This document shows, piece after piece, positions 46,416 through 60,736 of a DNA stretch of 64,000 nucleotides (the first letter of the stretch is position 1; each line of letters begins with the position of its first letter). A program made the position numbers and the translations under genes. Below the pieces are notes generated by a model. It did no database searches, was not told the origin of the DNA, and saw only the letters and a list, made by a program, of their open reading frames with translations. The stretch is from the NCBI GenBank assembly GCA_022605955.1, contig JAKCOZ010000002.1:72954783-73018782 (forward strand). Direction: 5' to 3'. Origin of the DNA: Rallus limicola. Taxonomy: Eukaryota > Chordata > Aves > Gruiformes > Rallidae.

Positions 46416-49400
46416 TGGGAAGCATTTTCCAGGCTCCTCTCAAATGCCTTTTAAAGAGTCTCATCAAAAGCAGTGCAGAGAAAATGACCCTTATAAAACC
46501 ACTGCCTGCCTTCTCTGTTATTAAACACTTCCCATGTCTGTCTGCCTGGAAACAACTACAAGAGCGGCAAAGATGAATCGGAGATGCAATAGCGTAGCAC
46601 TGCTTAGCTAGCAGGAGGCTGTGATGGCTCTGACCCCTGAATGACTTGCTAACTCTGCTGCCAGTGGAAGCTCAAAACAATGAGTGCCTGTCCAGCTACA
46701 CCCAGATTTGTTTCCTGCTGTAGTGCTTCAAGGAAATCTGCTCCGTGTGGGACAGCAGCTTGCAAAATGTTCTACAGCAGCCAAACAGTAGTGGCTGGAA
46801 ACAGAGCGACTTAGCGGTCTTAATGCCCATCCTCTTGGTGTGTGAGTCACGCATGCAAAACTGTGAGAAATTAAATAGTTGCTAAACATAGTTAGCTGAG
46901 AGGTGTCAGAGTGTGGCACTTCACTGTAACTTAAGTTTATATTCACCTAGCCTAGCGTTCTTGGAGAAGGAAGCAACTTCACCACTGAAGGGATGAATTG
47001 CCAGCTTAAAGTCCTGTGGTGCGTAACATCTTATAAGAAAAACTTCAAAAGTATTATTTTGGCAAAGTTAGGACTGCTTTTTCTGTGAGATCTCAAGTTC
47101 CTTAGCGTTTTCTAGCTTGGTAGATGTTGTGAGGCTTTTTAACATAGCAACTTTCTTAAATAGTTTGTCGGCTCACATATGGTACAAAAACTCTCATAGA
47201 TAAATGATTGAGATCAGTGGAGGGAGGAGCTCTTCATCTTCCCATGTCTTGGAATGAAGCTCAAAAGAAATAAAGCACTTTTTACTTGTGTATGCAGTGA
47301 TGGTTATGTAACAGGTGACAAGATCAAGCTTGTTTACTTTAGTAAAATGATATTTTTACCAGTGAAGTCCTCAAGACCTCTTCAGATTTATAGACACGCT
47401 GATAATGGTTAGCTCTTGAAAATTTAACAGTGAGCTTGTATATTATAAGTACAGGTGAAGTTCTTAAAATACGCTGCTATGATTAGGTTTTCAGAGCACA
47501 GAAGTTGACAGAGCACAGCAATGCAGGAGCTTTCAAGCATCTACTTCTGTACCTGTACTCACCGCATTCTGTTTAAAACTGCATCATTTGCTCTTTTATG
47601 TGGAATTACCTATTTAGTGGAGAAAAAGGAATGATAGCTTTTGTTGCCTTAAGGTAGCACAAACAGGAATGCTTTGCCTCTGAATCAGGCTGTGTTCATG
47701 TTGTGAAATCAGGAAGCCATTAGATATACTTGGCAGCATGGAAATAGTACTTTTGCAATGGGAAAAGCTTCAGCCACTGTAAGTGATTTGCATGGATAAT
47801 CAATGATATGTGCAATGTATTTTGCTCTTGTAAACTATACTGAAAACACTGATGCCAAGGAAAAAAAAGTTGACAACGTTGCTTTCTGATAGCGCTAGAC
47901 AAATGCTGGTCCCTTGTTATAAGTCTGTTTATCACAAATCAAAATTGTGAATTATCTGAAATGACAAACCCCAAAAACTATTTTAGAGGCAGTGTGCAGC
48001 TTGCCATCTGCTTTGTGGCGCTTCTTCAAGCATGTCGTCATCTGGCTGCATTGTAATCATCTCACGTACCTCCAGTATCTGCTTTCTGTGGGCAGAGAGG
48101 TAGAACATAGGTATCATAATAATTGTTCTGTCACCTTCTGTCGAATGGTAATACAATTTTATTTATATATATATAATTCTCCATTAATAATGTTGACAGT
48201 CCCCTAAAAATGGTGATTTACCCAAGAGCATTAAGTGTAGCCATATAGTTCAGTGAGTATTCATAGGTGACTTACTAATGTGTAGGAGTAGTTTGCATTT
48301 TCATAGTCTCTTGAGGTTTAAAGTAAAAAATAAAAAAGACTGAATTATGTTCAGTGTCGTAAGCGGTGAAAGAAATTCTGTAGTATGTGGTGTCTATTTA
48401 CACAGGGCTTTTTTTGTCTGAAACATTTTTTAATAAATGTGAGATGATTAAGGGGTTGGATCCTAAACTGACCTCAGTTGAACTGCACTGGTTTATAACA
48501 GCTGAGGAAATAGCAGGAAGTGTTTGCATTCTTCACTGTTTCTAAGACTAGAAGATAAAGAGCTGTGACTCGAGGACAAACAGAAACATTTATGGGAGTG
48601 TTGAAGAAAATGGTTCATCTTAGTTTGGGGTCACACTTTTTTCTTATTGCTAATATTATCCAAACAGGCATGTATTAATTCTGGTGACTCACTTTTTATT
48701 CTCAATTCATTTGAGCATGTATTGGGTGCCTTTGAAACAAGGCTGATGATACACTACTCTTGCGCAAAACTTTGAGACTCTCAGGTTTAAGCACAGTTTC
48801 CTTTCTTGGCAGAAAAGTAGAGGATTTGGTGCTGTGTGCTTACACTAAGAGCATGGTTTCTCCTTGGAGGAATTGAACATGCAGCATTTAGTTGCATATG
48901 CTTATGAAGAGGTTTTATGCATGCGTGGGCAGCTTTTGTCCAAGTGCAGGTATTTAGAAGAGCTTTGCCTGATATTCACTAGAAACTGGGGTACATAATA
49001 GCTGCCTTCTACAGCCACTTGATTGTGGGGGAGAACATGACTGAAGTATGCATTTGTGTCTGTCTTGCTTGTTAACTAGGTCGTAACTTCATCTGGTATC
49101 AGTACTTCTAAACTCTACTGTATTGAAGCGAATCATCTACTCTCTAAAGATGCTGGATGAAGCGGAAGGGTGAATTTTATTTGCCAACCAGCACTGAGGC
49201 TATGAGAGACAATAGGATATTCAATATAAAATAGGAATGCCAGAGACACAAGGGAACAGATAATTGTTCTGGAAACCTACAGTTCTGGTTCACTTAATAT
49301 TCAGAAGCATTTGCTGTTTCAGCATTTATGCACTTCATAAAAATTCAATGGTTTTTGGATGGCATGGCCTTAGTTAATAATTCACTGCTGATCTATTCAT

Positions 49401-52265
49401 AAGGCTTTATCTTCCACTCTATTTTTATTTATGCTGATGTCACTTAGCTGAAGACAGTATGGAGGAGTTCTGCACTACAGCAGTGTTCCAGCTTACAGCT
49501 TTACTTAAACATGTACAAAGGGTGTAACTACATATACTACCATGCCTACTAAAGGACTGTCTTGAATGTGATTTTTGTTTGAGAATTGCAGGTTTCCTTA
49601 CTGGGGGAATGAATAATAGATCCAAGCATCTTGAACTGGTGCTCAATAAATGCTAGCATTAGGAAGGGGAAGGATTTGTTTACATAAAGACTGCTTTCAC
49701 TAAAATAATTTATGCAAAACTTGATTTTGTGGCCTTTTTTTTTAAATTGGTTGTCTGACATGCATTTTATGAAAGCTCAGGATGTGAAGCAAGTTCCCAG
49801 GTCGGATCACTGATGAGCATTTTATGAAGCAGTCAATTCTTGAGAATGCCTGCTTCCCGTTACCATAGGTTCTAGATAGCCTTGGCTGTTGTTGTCTTCA
49901 TTTACATACTACAAAAGAGAGAACCCTGGGTTTCTCAGATTCTCTGCTAAATCTTTTCAAGGCCAATTATTCAGGATACACGATCCTTTTTGAGGAAGCT
50001 GTACTAATTAATTCCTAACCCTATTAAGGGGAAATGCACTGCAGCTGTATTTCACCTAGGATCAAGAGAAGTTTAAAGTGAGACAGCAAAGGAGGAGAAC
50101 ATTGAGAGTGACTTGAGAACATAGTGTAACTTCCCCGGTCACCCCTTCACCCGCCCCCAATAAAACTGTAAAAACAAATTCATCATGTTGCACTGCAGTG
50201 CAACAGCTTGCTCCCATCCTAGAATACTGAAGGGTGAAATGGAAATACAAACCTTTCCATCCTTTGCTACTCCAAGCAAGCATCAATGTATGCAAAACAA
50301 TAATGCTGATGATTTGGATCAATTCCATTTAATCAAATACCACATCTGTGACTTTGTCTAGGAGTGAGTGGTTTAGGCAGGTGTAAGACAGGGTTGAAGA
50401 TGTCCTTTCACCAATACATTCCCTGAACTTCCATCTACCAGTAGCTTAGGAACCTCTTGTAGCAGGTTTTGCATCGTGGACTGTCATTTTGAACAGCTGC
50501 TGATGGTTTCATTTTCTAATGTGTACTTACAGTTTACATAAATTTGGAACAAATTACTATCCTCTGCTCAGTTTTTACCCCCTTCCCATATTTTTACAGA
50601 TCTGTGGTCCAATTTAGTACAGAAATTGTTTGTGTATAACAGAAGTTAGACAATATTTATTTGGTTGTACATTATACTTCTTTACCACCACAATAAGTTT
50701 TTGAACAACTGCAAAAGATGGAGTAGTATACTCTTTATCTGACACATATTCTAATGTCTCTAATAAGATGGAATAAATGTTTTTAAGTACCCAGGCATCA
50801 CACCACAGGAAGAATTTTATGCAGCAATGGTGTTTGCTTTTACAGTAAGACTAATGGATCAAATTTGATGGCAGTTGTCGAAGCAAACTAAGAATGCATG
50901 TGTTTCTTTTTTTTTTCCCTCTTTAGTTCAGAGTGACATTGTTGATTTACAGAATGCTCACTGTTTTGTGATATTAGCATTAGCTTACCATGCAATACAA
51001 AAATTCCTAGAGAGAATTATGTGTCTGTTGTACTGTCATTCATTGTCGTGGTTGTGTTGAGACAGGCAGTTTTGTGTTATTATGTAAAATAATGAGCACA
51101 CCTATCTCTTCAGTAAGAAATAATAAAATCATTACACTAAAAAACAGTGTGACAGTTAGAGATGAGAAAATGCATAGAAAACAGGTGTCCCTTCCCCAAG
51201 CAACTGAATTAGATTACTGTGCTATATGAAAACATACCAAATTCAAAATCATATACCACAGGTGGAAGAAGCAGTGTGGAAGGTCTTTAAAAAATGATTG
51301 TGACCATAAAAAGTAATCAGAAGCAGTTGGCTTCAAGGAGGTAGAAATTATTATAAATAAGAGATATAGAAGTAAATTGGAAAAAAATTACAAACATTGT
51401 CTTTGCTTCAAATCTGGTCTTTGCCTCACATAGTTTCTTCAAGTTACATTGAAGAAACATTTTAATGCTGCATTAAAACACTTGAAAACAAGGTACTGTT
51501 GTTGGATCAGTATTTTAACTGATGTGACTCATCAGGCAAAGCGACAGAGCTGAGTTCCATGGGAAATTGTTATCTTCCTTTACAGGACTTGTTTTGAAAT
51601 TTCAGGATGTGTTCCTGACTTCCTAAGCCAATCAAAACCATAATGTCAATGTCAAATTTTTGTGAATGGAAAGACCAGATTAAGATTTTTTATTTTTTTT
51701 TCAAACACTTAGTGTTGTATGTCTGAGACAATTTACTGTAAACTAACTTATTTCTAAATAAAAACTTAGGCTAGGCTAAAAGTCAAACATGCCATTTGGG
51801 GTGGGGGGGGAAGGTAGTCAAAACAGGCCCTCAACAATTTCACAACTTAAGTACAAAAACTTTTTCCAGAAACATTACGCTATTTTACTTTTTTTTTTTC
51901 CTATGAAACTGTTTTTCTGTAAAACGTTGGTTTTGAATGGTAATTCTGACTTCAAGTTTACAAGACAAACGCTGTGTTCATTAGCATTAATCTTACAGAC
52001 AAGCAGTGTCCATTCCTTAGTGATAGAGCATGATGCTAAAGAAAAAAAATTTGAACTAAGACTTGGAGGCTTCTAAGGGGTAGAGCAGAATGCGATTGAA
52101 ATTGTAGCCAAAATACCTGTAAGTAAGCAGGTGTTCACAACCATATCTTTGAGATGAAAGGCCTTTAGGAACTGCTGAACGCCTGCCATCTGATGGTACT
52201 TAGGGCAAGTGGAGGAGAGGACAACAATATCTACAATCAGTGAGATGGAGATAAGGTATCAGGAA

Positions 52266-52295
52266 GGGGAGAGGCATTGGGGGGAGAGGCATTGG
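52266..52295. repeat. 15-bp tandem duplication
   Basis: ggggagaggcattgg is present twice in direct contact (52266-52280 and 52281-52295) without mismatch, implying a recent slippage or duplication. Confidence 0.93.
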
Positions 52296-53404
52296 TGAAA
52301 ACTGAGCACAAAAGGGATTGCAGCACTGAAGGAAGTTGAGAGTTTTGGCAAGAGCATAGGATAGGAAGAAGCAAGGAGATAGGCATCAGCAATAATACAG
52401 ATCATTCTCTGAAACTGTTGGTTTCTCAAGAAGTAGATCAGTTCTTTTTTAGTTATTTGTAAAAGAAATCAGAACATTAATCTTAGTGAAAAATTTCCTT
52501 TCAGAAGTAAATTGATTCTTCCTTGCTTAATGCATGGCCTTTCCAAATTAGCTCGGTTTTTCGACTGGAAGTGCTCTGGTTCCATTTTATTTAAGTATGG
52601 GAAAGAACATCTTTTACTACTTCAAATGTCACTGATACTCAGATGAAGTATTTACATCACTTGGGAATGACTGTAAGGTGACAGCTTTGTGGGTAGCTTT
52701 TTACATTAAGAAATCCTTTTTTTTTTTTTCTTTTTTGGCTTCTGGATTCTTGTACGCTGTGTCTAGTGTGCAGCACCAGCTACTGCTGTAAGGAATGAAA
52801 AAGCAGTTGTGTTTTCAGTTCATTAACTTTATTATTTTGGCAGCTTTTCACAGATAGCCATTTCATGAATTTAGGAAACTTCAAAACCAGTTAGCATAAT
52901 TTCTTTACTGGAGAAAAAAGATGTATGCATTAAAAAAAAAAAGTTCAGTGTGGTTTTTTAATCCTCTTCCCTTTCCTTCAGAAAGTTTAGATGAAATATC
53001 AGTAACTTAAGTCATTCTAAATTCTTTGCATCTGATTTGATGTTGGTCCTTTAAATGTTAAGTGTTTAATTTGGTGAAAGAAGTTTATTTCTATATCCAT
53101 CTGGCATACAGATCATGCTGTTTCATGTGAGTATTTATGCAATTTTAAATGCAAGTAATTTTCAAAAATGTATTTTTAATTAAATGATTGTGAAATAATA
53201 AAGTTCTAAATGTTGTTGCTATAAGCCAGACTATAAATATAAAAATCATAAAAAGTCGAAGTAGAACTTATTGATGAGGTCCACAGTTACCGTATTTTCA
53301 TGCCTACATCCCATGATTTTTTAAAAGATGTTTAAAAATTTACCAATCTCCTATAGAGGACCACCTTTTGCAGATGATAAAAATTTTACTAACTACCTCT
53401 GCAG

Positions 53405-53659
53405 ATCTTGGCAATACTTTTTTGTCTCCAGAAAAATCTGGAATTGGTAACTCTAAAGATGCTGTACTCCATTCTGAGCGTTGCTGGGCTGCTGCCTCAG
53501 CTTGAGAGTGTAGTTTGGGAATGCAGGGTAGCACCCCAGAAAGCTGCTGTGCAAGCTGAGAACTGCCAGAGCACTCCGATGCCTCTTCCTGACAAAAATC
53601 CCATGTTGTTTTCTTATAGTAAGCTGAAAGGTGGTGACAGGCTGCCATGGCATTATTGA
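53405..53659 (+). CDS. Candidate exon, unidentified
   Basis: A strong acceptor (actaactacctctgcag|A) opens a phase-0 frame of 84 codons to a TGA: ILAILFCLQKNLELVTLKM, YSILSVAGLLPQLESVVWEC, VAPQKAAVQAENCQSTPM. If it is a last exon the protein ends LKGGDRLPWHY. The opposite strand is also open over most of this span (53340-53699), which weakens the case. No family recognised. Confidence 0.17.
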   Translation: MLAILFCLQKNLELVTLKMLYSILSVAGLLPQLESVVWECRVAPQKAAVQAENCQSTPMPLPDKNPMLFSYSKLKGGDRLPWHY

Positions 53660-54564
53660 AGCAAACACTATTCTCATCACTGATGAGTATAAGGAACATC
53701 TAAATCCTGTTTAAAATGTCTGATTTCCATACAGTTAGATGTGAGGGCATCAGAAAGGTAACAACCTTGCTCATTTTTCTCAGTCTTACTAGTTTGTTGA
53801 TAATGAGATTTATTTATGTTCATGTGAAGCCTATCTCTTTGCCATGTGTGTATGGGATAGCACACGATTGAAATAATATGTGCTTTAAGTAGTAAAGGAA
53901 TTTATTAGGCAAGTAGCAGTGGGTTTTTAAATGATACACTGCAGTGCATGGTATGGTAGGTGACTAGTTATAAAACTATCATCATTAAGTGTGTGGGAAC
54001 TGAGAACGTCTGCTCAAGGAATGGCACTTACTGTTGCCAATCAAAGAAAAAAAAGCCTTGTGCTCTAAAAATATCATTAAAATATCACATACACCAGATT
54101 AAGCTGAGGATATAACTTTAATTATTAAAGTAAACTTGAGGGTAGTTCATGAAGGGAAATATTTTGTGATGCTTTATTGTTATTTATCTCCTTTATTATT
54201 CCTGCTGAACTTGATGAGCAACTAGGCAACTTATCTACATATTTTCATGAGAGAGATATTATCTGATGTGCTGGGACTCCATGAATTAGTTCAGTGATGC
54301 TTGCAGTGCAGAGCAATGAGCTCTGAATGACACTTTTTGGTGGCTTTAGAACTGTGGCTGCTGCAGGTACATTTAAACTTATCTGATCACATTGAAGTAA
54401 CATTTTATATGGTACTAAACCCACCCCAGAGTTAAAGATTCCCATTAGCACCAGCACTCCGGGGGACATACCCATGGCAAAATTTCACTAAGTAATTTAG
54501 AAAGCAAAGCAAGCAGCTATCATTATACTAATGAAACAAACCTTCTTTTGAAAACTTAAAAATA
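53660..54564. other. Unique AT-rich DNA, no gene seen
   Basis: Short minus-strand frames only (53677-53865, 54245-54475), without splice support. Confidence 0.5.
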
Positions 54565-55298
54565 TCATAGAATGATTTGGGCTGGAAGGGACCTTAAAGA
54601 TCATCAAGTTCCAACCCATCTGCCATAGTCAGGGACACCTCTCACTAAACCAGGCTGCTCAAGGCCCCATCCAGCCTGGCCTTGAACACCCCCCGGGAGG
54701 GGGCATCCACCACCTGGATGCCTCCCTGGGCAACCTGCTCCAGTGCCTCACCACCCTCGTAGTGAAGAGATTTTATTCCTAATACCCGATCTATCTTCCT
54801 CCCTTCCAAGTTAAAACCATTCCCCCTTCGTCTTATTGCTACACACCCATCTAAAAAGTCCCTCCCCAGTCTTTTTTTAGGCCCCTTCAGATACTGGCAG
54901 GCTGCTATATGATCTCCCCAGAGCTTTCTCTTCTCCAGACTGAACACCACCTACTGTCTCAGCCTGTCTTCATAGGAGAGGTGCTCCAGCCCTCTAATCA
55001 TCTTCATGGCCCTCCTCTGGACCTGTTCCAACAGCTCCATGTCTCTCTTATGTTGGGGACTCCAGAACTGGATGCTGCACTCCAGGTGGGGTCTTATGAG
55101 AGCAGAGTAGAGGGGCAGAATCACCTCCCTTGACCTGCTGGCCACACTCCTTTTGATGCAGCCCAGGATACAGTTGGCCTTCTGGGCTGTGAGTGCGCAC
55201 TGACTGTCAGCTCATGTCAAGCTTCTCTTCCACCAGCACCCCCAAGTCCTTCTCTGCAGGGCTGCTTTCAAGCACATCATCTCCCAGCCTGAGATTGA
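54565..55298 (-). mobile_element. CR1 LINE, ORF2 C-terminus plus 3' UTR
   Basis: The left end is the complemented tail (tcatagaatgatttgggctg). On the minus strand it encodes [39 protein letters not shown] and, after a frameshift, [19 protein letters not shown]. The right end reaches the complement of the region upstream of the QCALAAKK-type block (tccaccagcacccccaagtc). Moderately old. Confidence 0.96.
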
Positions 55299-58200
55299 GG
55301 GACAATATTAAAATATTTTGTTTAGAAATGCAGCATTAAACTCTATGAACTAGCTGGTGTGGACTGATAGTACCTATTATTAATGCAGTCATTCATCATT
55401 TCGTGTTCTAAGATCCTGTTTCAAGTTTCTTGTCAAAAGCCAAAGCGAAAAGCCAAAAACTCCCCAATGTAATAATTTTGTTCATATTAAAAATTCCAGC
55501 CAGCTATGGTTTAGCAAAGTTAGGACTCGGTGGGTAGAATGCAATTGTAAACTTCAATGCAGCTTTGTTAGGAATGTGACTTTTACTTCCCATTACAAAA
55601 ATCGTGTGCCTCAAAACCAAATCTATTTGCATATGCTCAGTAGAGATTTGGCAGAAGCGGAGTATCTAAAGATCTGCTCCTGTTGCACGTGAACAGAAAA
55701 TTACAATTGAGTACTTGAATGCTTCCAAGTGCCAGGAGGGTCGCATAGGGAACGAGTGAGACTATTTGTGTAATTGCTACTGCACTGAATGCTAGAGCCA
55801 GATGAAAATAAGGGGATGGTGTTTGCTATTCGTTCAGACCCACTTTAGACCAGTCTTTGAAGATGAAAAGGCTGCCTGGCTTGAACGCTGAGGGAATAAG
55901 AGCAGTGACAAATTGCCTCTGACAGGGGAAAGGGGGAGTTTAGTTTGGAGGGCAGGAAAACCGTGATTTAAGTGAGCTAAACAGAGAGAGGTAAGGCTGC
56001 CTAGGAAGGAATTGGGCTGAGAGCCGAAAGCTTACTGTAGTTGCCTAACTTTGTTAGCGGAAAAAAGGCAGTGGTTTGCCTAGTGACTCTAGAAAAGTGA
56101 TTCAGGTATCCCTGTGGAGCCAGGTAATGAGACCCCAGTATATCCCCTTCCTTTCCCAGGGAAAGAAAATCTAGAAGGAGACAGGAGAAAGAACTGCATT
56201 ACTGCTGTGAAAGCTGCAGATGGGAAACACCAGAGTTAAAAGTACCATTGCAGATTCAAATTGTTCCCTCTGTACACACACAGTTAGTTCAGTAGTTTTA
56301 TATCTGCTTGTTTCTGCTAATCTGCAGCCTCTCTCAGAGCACAAGCTGGATCTCCTCATGGGATGCAGGTGTAGCTTTGGGCAAGGACCAGAGTTACTTG
56401 TGGACCCCTCAGGATCCTGCTTCCACTAACTGACCCGTCTGCGCTGTAGCAGGGAATGAAGTAGGTGACTGAATACTCAATGGTTTGTAGCCCTGCTACT
56501 TTGTTCCTGCCATAGTGGGTGTTGTGCATTACTGTGCAAGAGCACAGCAAGTTCCCGGCTGTGCCTGGCTGGCGGGCGGCCTGTGCTGCGCTGTGGATCC
56601 ATGCCTGGCAGTGCTGCACAGGCATCCAGCCGCTTCTCTGGTGATTCCTGGTTTTATTGCATGATGGCTGCATCCCTGCCACAAACTTGACTCTGTGGAA
56701 GTGCTAAGCACACAGTTGTGGTGAAGGGGGAGTTTGATTAACACTACTAATATTCAAAGTATTCTGATCAGTTGGACCCAAAGTGTCTTCGATTCAGGTA
56801 CCTGGAGTTGCTGAAATCTTCATCTTTAGTCTGTGTATTGCTTCGGTGATGGTGCAGTGGCTGTCTGACCCAAAGTTAATTTGTTTGACATTCATATCTT
56901 CTAATGTTTAAGGCAGAACTCAAGGAAAACTGTCAGTTATAGGTGAGGTTCAAGAGTGCATGCTGGATAGTGGTCAAACATGGCCTAGCTCCTTACAGGA
57001 AGAATATCATTAAATTAAATGTAGAGTTTTTGTAAAGCAATCAAAAGTTATATATTACACCATTAAAATTCTTTAATTATAGTTTATTAAAAGCTACATG
57101 TACAAGTACTTTATGTTTTCCCTGAGCACAATTTCTAAGAAATACTAACAATTATGCTAGGTTAAAAAAAAAACAAACAAGCAGCCAAACAGAAATATTC
57201 CTTAGAGACAGCTCTTTTAATTTTGCAGAATGTGTGGTTAGTGCAATTACGTCGTCTTTGAGCTGAATGATAATTCTGTTTAAATGTTCTTGAGGTTATT
57301 AAGAATATATGATATGGCTCATCAAATTATCTATTGTCCTACTGTTGTAACACAGTCAAAACTGAGAAAAGGCAATCTTGTGGTGATAAAGGATGACCTT
57401 GTCTCTGCCCTTCACTGTCTGAAATGCTGAGCCAAGGCATTGAGTGATTTCTTTCTCATCTAAGAGCAGGAAGAATAACAAGAGTGAGAGTCATACAGTA
57501 ATGTCTTATCTCCACACTGGAAAATTGGAGTTATATATTCAGATAGGTGCATATAAAAGCATGAACTGAGCAAGGGGTAATGAAATAGCATGATTAGTGA
57601 TCAAAATACTTAACCAAAGGATTTAGTATTTTACCTCATCAGTAAAAATATATTACCTGTAATTCCTGGAGAAAACAGAGAGAGAAAATCAATCCACTGG
57701 TTACTGAAGACAATTTCAGTAATTGTAGATTTGGCTTTTACAGAAATGAATGCTACTTTCAGGCAGAAAATACAATCTTTATAAATTCTAATAGATAACA
57801 GTTATATGGTTATATGGATAACAATTTCCATAGTAGATACCATATAATGTATAGGTAACTGTTAGATGAAATTTTATCTAAAGGTTTGTAATAGTAATAA
57901 TCTTGGGAAATACTAGTTTTGAAAAATTTCATAACAAATGTGTTTCAATACTGTTGGCACAGTTTTGTGGTTATAGAATTTTTGCAGTGATTTTATCACC
58001 TCACTAATGTCTGGTAGCAGCTGGTAGCTATTAGCAGCTGCTATTTATCCAGTGATCACAAAGGTGAGCAGGTATAGTTAATTAACTGTTAGACATTTCT
58101 TTTGTATTTGATCAACATTTTTTTTAAAAACTGTCTATAATTTACTAGTTTTCTTTGATATTATATTGTAATTGCAAATATCTGGACCTCATGTTCTCTG

Positions 58201-60736
58201 TGTAAATAATTTCTTTTGGTTTATCTGATCTTTTAAAATGTCCTAATTTATCATTATTTGCTATAGTATTTTTTATTGTGCCATATATATGCTATCACAG
58301 TATATAAGACCTGTAATCAAGGAACAGCATCCCATTGCTCTATAACACATACAGAGACAGATCTAAAGTAGCCTCCTTTCCCAGGAATTTATAACCTAAA
58401 ATGAAATCCGAACAGATGAAGGCAACAACTGAAATAAAAGGAATTAGTGTTTATTGGTATTAGAACAAAGCAGCCTCTAGCCATCAAGGAAGGGCTACAT
58501 ATTAGCAGAGACTGGGATCCCAACATGGTATGTCTGTGGAAGCAGTTGAGCAGAGACAGTCCCTCCCCAAAATGTGGCAAAGGAGGGGGTAAGAGCAAAC
58601 TGAACTCACAAAGGTGAAATGATCTGTCGAAAATCAGTGTCAGAGCCAAGTGTAGAAACCACATGTTAATGCCCTATTACAGGGGATAATCTGCTATACC
58701 ATATGGCACCTGGCCTAAAGAAGCCTCAGAGCATGTAATACTGCATGAAAAAATAGTTCAGTTCTGTCCTTGAGATGTCACTGAAAAGTTCAAGTGGCAG
58801 GAAAACAGCTGGAATTAATACAAACAAGCAAATCCAACACTGATTCTTTTAAGTATATTAATAGATTTGATTGCCATGTGCTGCCATGAGAATGGCTGTC
58901 ATTTTAACATGTTTAATATTGCATCCATTTCATGAAACCCTATCCACAAACAGATCTTAACTTGCAGCAAATGGGAACATAAATATCCTTTGTTTCCCTG
59001 ATCTTATTGCTTAGTGTATCATTGGACGTTTCTGAGAAGATGGGACCTTTTCTCCTGAGTGGTTTTCATCAACAGGATTCAATAACCATCAATTAAAGCC
59101 TGATAGTATCTCTCCCACTGTATAGGCAGATTCAATTTCCTTTTCAAAGCCCGATTATTTTTTTTCATGTTCCTCAAGTTTTCCAGGCTCTCTAAGCAAC
59201 TCAGAACCAAGAATGCTAGAGCAGTCTACCTTTGGAATGAAAATTGCCTGATAACTGGCCACCAGTAATAGAAATTTCTCCAATATATTATAATAAAAAG
59301 CATTGACAATTTAATAAAATTTCAAAGTGCAGTTGCATGAAAGGCATGTGGAAAAGAACTGTTTGGGTTTTTTTTTTCCTTCATCATCTTAACTGTGTTC
59401 CGAGTTGCTTTGTAGTCATTTGCCTTTGAGTCATTTGTCAGCCCCTCAGATATTCAGGCAGTATCATTCCAGTTTCTCCTGTGCTTGCTTGTTCTCCTTC
59501 AAGCTGTGTCTGTCAACTACTGTAATTTTTTTTCCAATTTAAAAATTACTTACTTTCTTTCCTCGTTCCTGTGGAGACAGCCTTTTTGTATGCCTTTTCT
59601 CCCAATTGTTCCTATACCACTCTGATTAACCTTTCAGAGTTTTCTTGTGATACAGTTTCTGACTTGCTCTAGGATCAGTGAAAGATGAGCTTAGCAGCAG
59701 AAATCTTAAGTCTGCTGGTGGACAACTAGGAGTTCAGAGGGAGAAAACACAGGCATCCAAACTTTAAAAATTAACCAAACCTCTAGAATGTTGGAAATTT
59801 ATTTAGCCAGTAGAGATAGCTTTTATTACTATTTCTTAATTAAGTCTTTAACTGTGCTTCCAGTTATAACCATTAGTTCTTTATTTGGCTATTTATATTA
59901 GAAAAAAATTGTTGGGTTCTGTATATAGCATTGAGGCGTGTTGGACTTCATTAGGAAGGAACCCAGCTGACAGTATAGCACGTGTACTGGTGGTGTAAGC
60001 AATAGAAGTTGTATTATTTTGATGTATTATATGAAATTGAAATGAAAAAAGGTGATTGTGTGCCTTGGGAAAAGGCAAAATATAGTATCAGCAAAACATG
60101 TAAAAACAAGCTTGCAAAGCTGGTTGTTCTGTTTTTTGTGTGTTGTGTACGAAGAGTTTTCTTTTGTTTTAAGAGCACATAATGTTGCTGCTGCTAAGTA
60201 ACTTTCCTGTAACAGTCAAGTCTAATGGGACTATGGTTAAGCAAAGCAATTCTAAGATTCTTCAGAAATGGCAAAATGTGTTAAGAGTTAATGAGATAAA
60301 CAGCATGTTATAAGGCAGGCTTTATAGCAGGGAGGGAAGATAGAAGTTTATAGCATTTAGCTTGCTTTACAGCCTTTAAATGCCGAGTCATTTAGATACT
60401 GAGGCATTGTAGTCTTAACATTAACAGAAGTTGAAAGTACTTACTCTTTGAAAAGGCAGCTGTGACTCTTGATGAGTCTTACTGGTTTATATTTTTAAGC
60501 ATAGTGCCGCTTAACTGTTACTGGATGTTTCTGTCACTAAGGTCAGATATGTGTCAGTATGAAGTTGAAAGGCTACAAGTGGCTCATGCAGCAACAGAAC
60601 CACAGAAAATTTATGTCTCGTCAGAAAATGTATGTCTCTTCAGATCAACAACGTTCAACTGGTTTAGCTTTTGCTTCACAACTATGCTTTTTAATCTGAA
60701 ACAAAATCTTCCAAGCATTCCCTATTTTACTGCTTT
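55299..60736. other. Long unique AT-rich stretch, no gene seen
   Basis: No recognised interspersed repeat. Local features: an octamer-like atttgcat at 55625-55632, a possible donor (agagag|gtaagg) near 55989, and a small GC-rich patch near 56568-56600 (ggctggcgggcggcctgtgc) too short for a CpG island. None is enough to call a promoter or exon. Confidence 0.45.

Larger units (their letters stand above)
45906..53404. other. Long unique AT-rich stretch, no gene seen
   Basis: About 7.5 kb with no recognised interspersed repeat and no supported exon. It holds homopolymer runs (46393-46415), a short TA run near 48163-48176, a G-run near 51801 and a 15-bp tandem duplication (52266-52295). Confidence 0.5.

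Noticed and set aside
53340..53699. 119-codon minus-strand open frame
   Set aside because: Overlaps the plus-strand candidate at 53405 on the opposite strand; at most one could be real, and it lacks clear splice borders.
55625..55632. Octamer-like motif atttgcat
   Set aside because: A single 8-base match is expected by chance, and no promoter context was found.
56568..56600. Small GC-rich, CpG-containing patch as a CpG island
   Set aside because: Only a few tens of bases long, far below island length.
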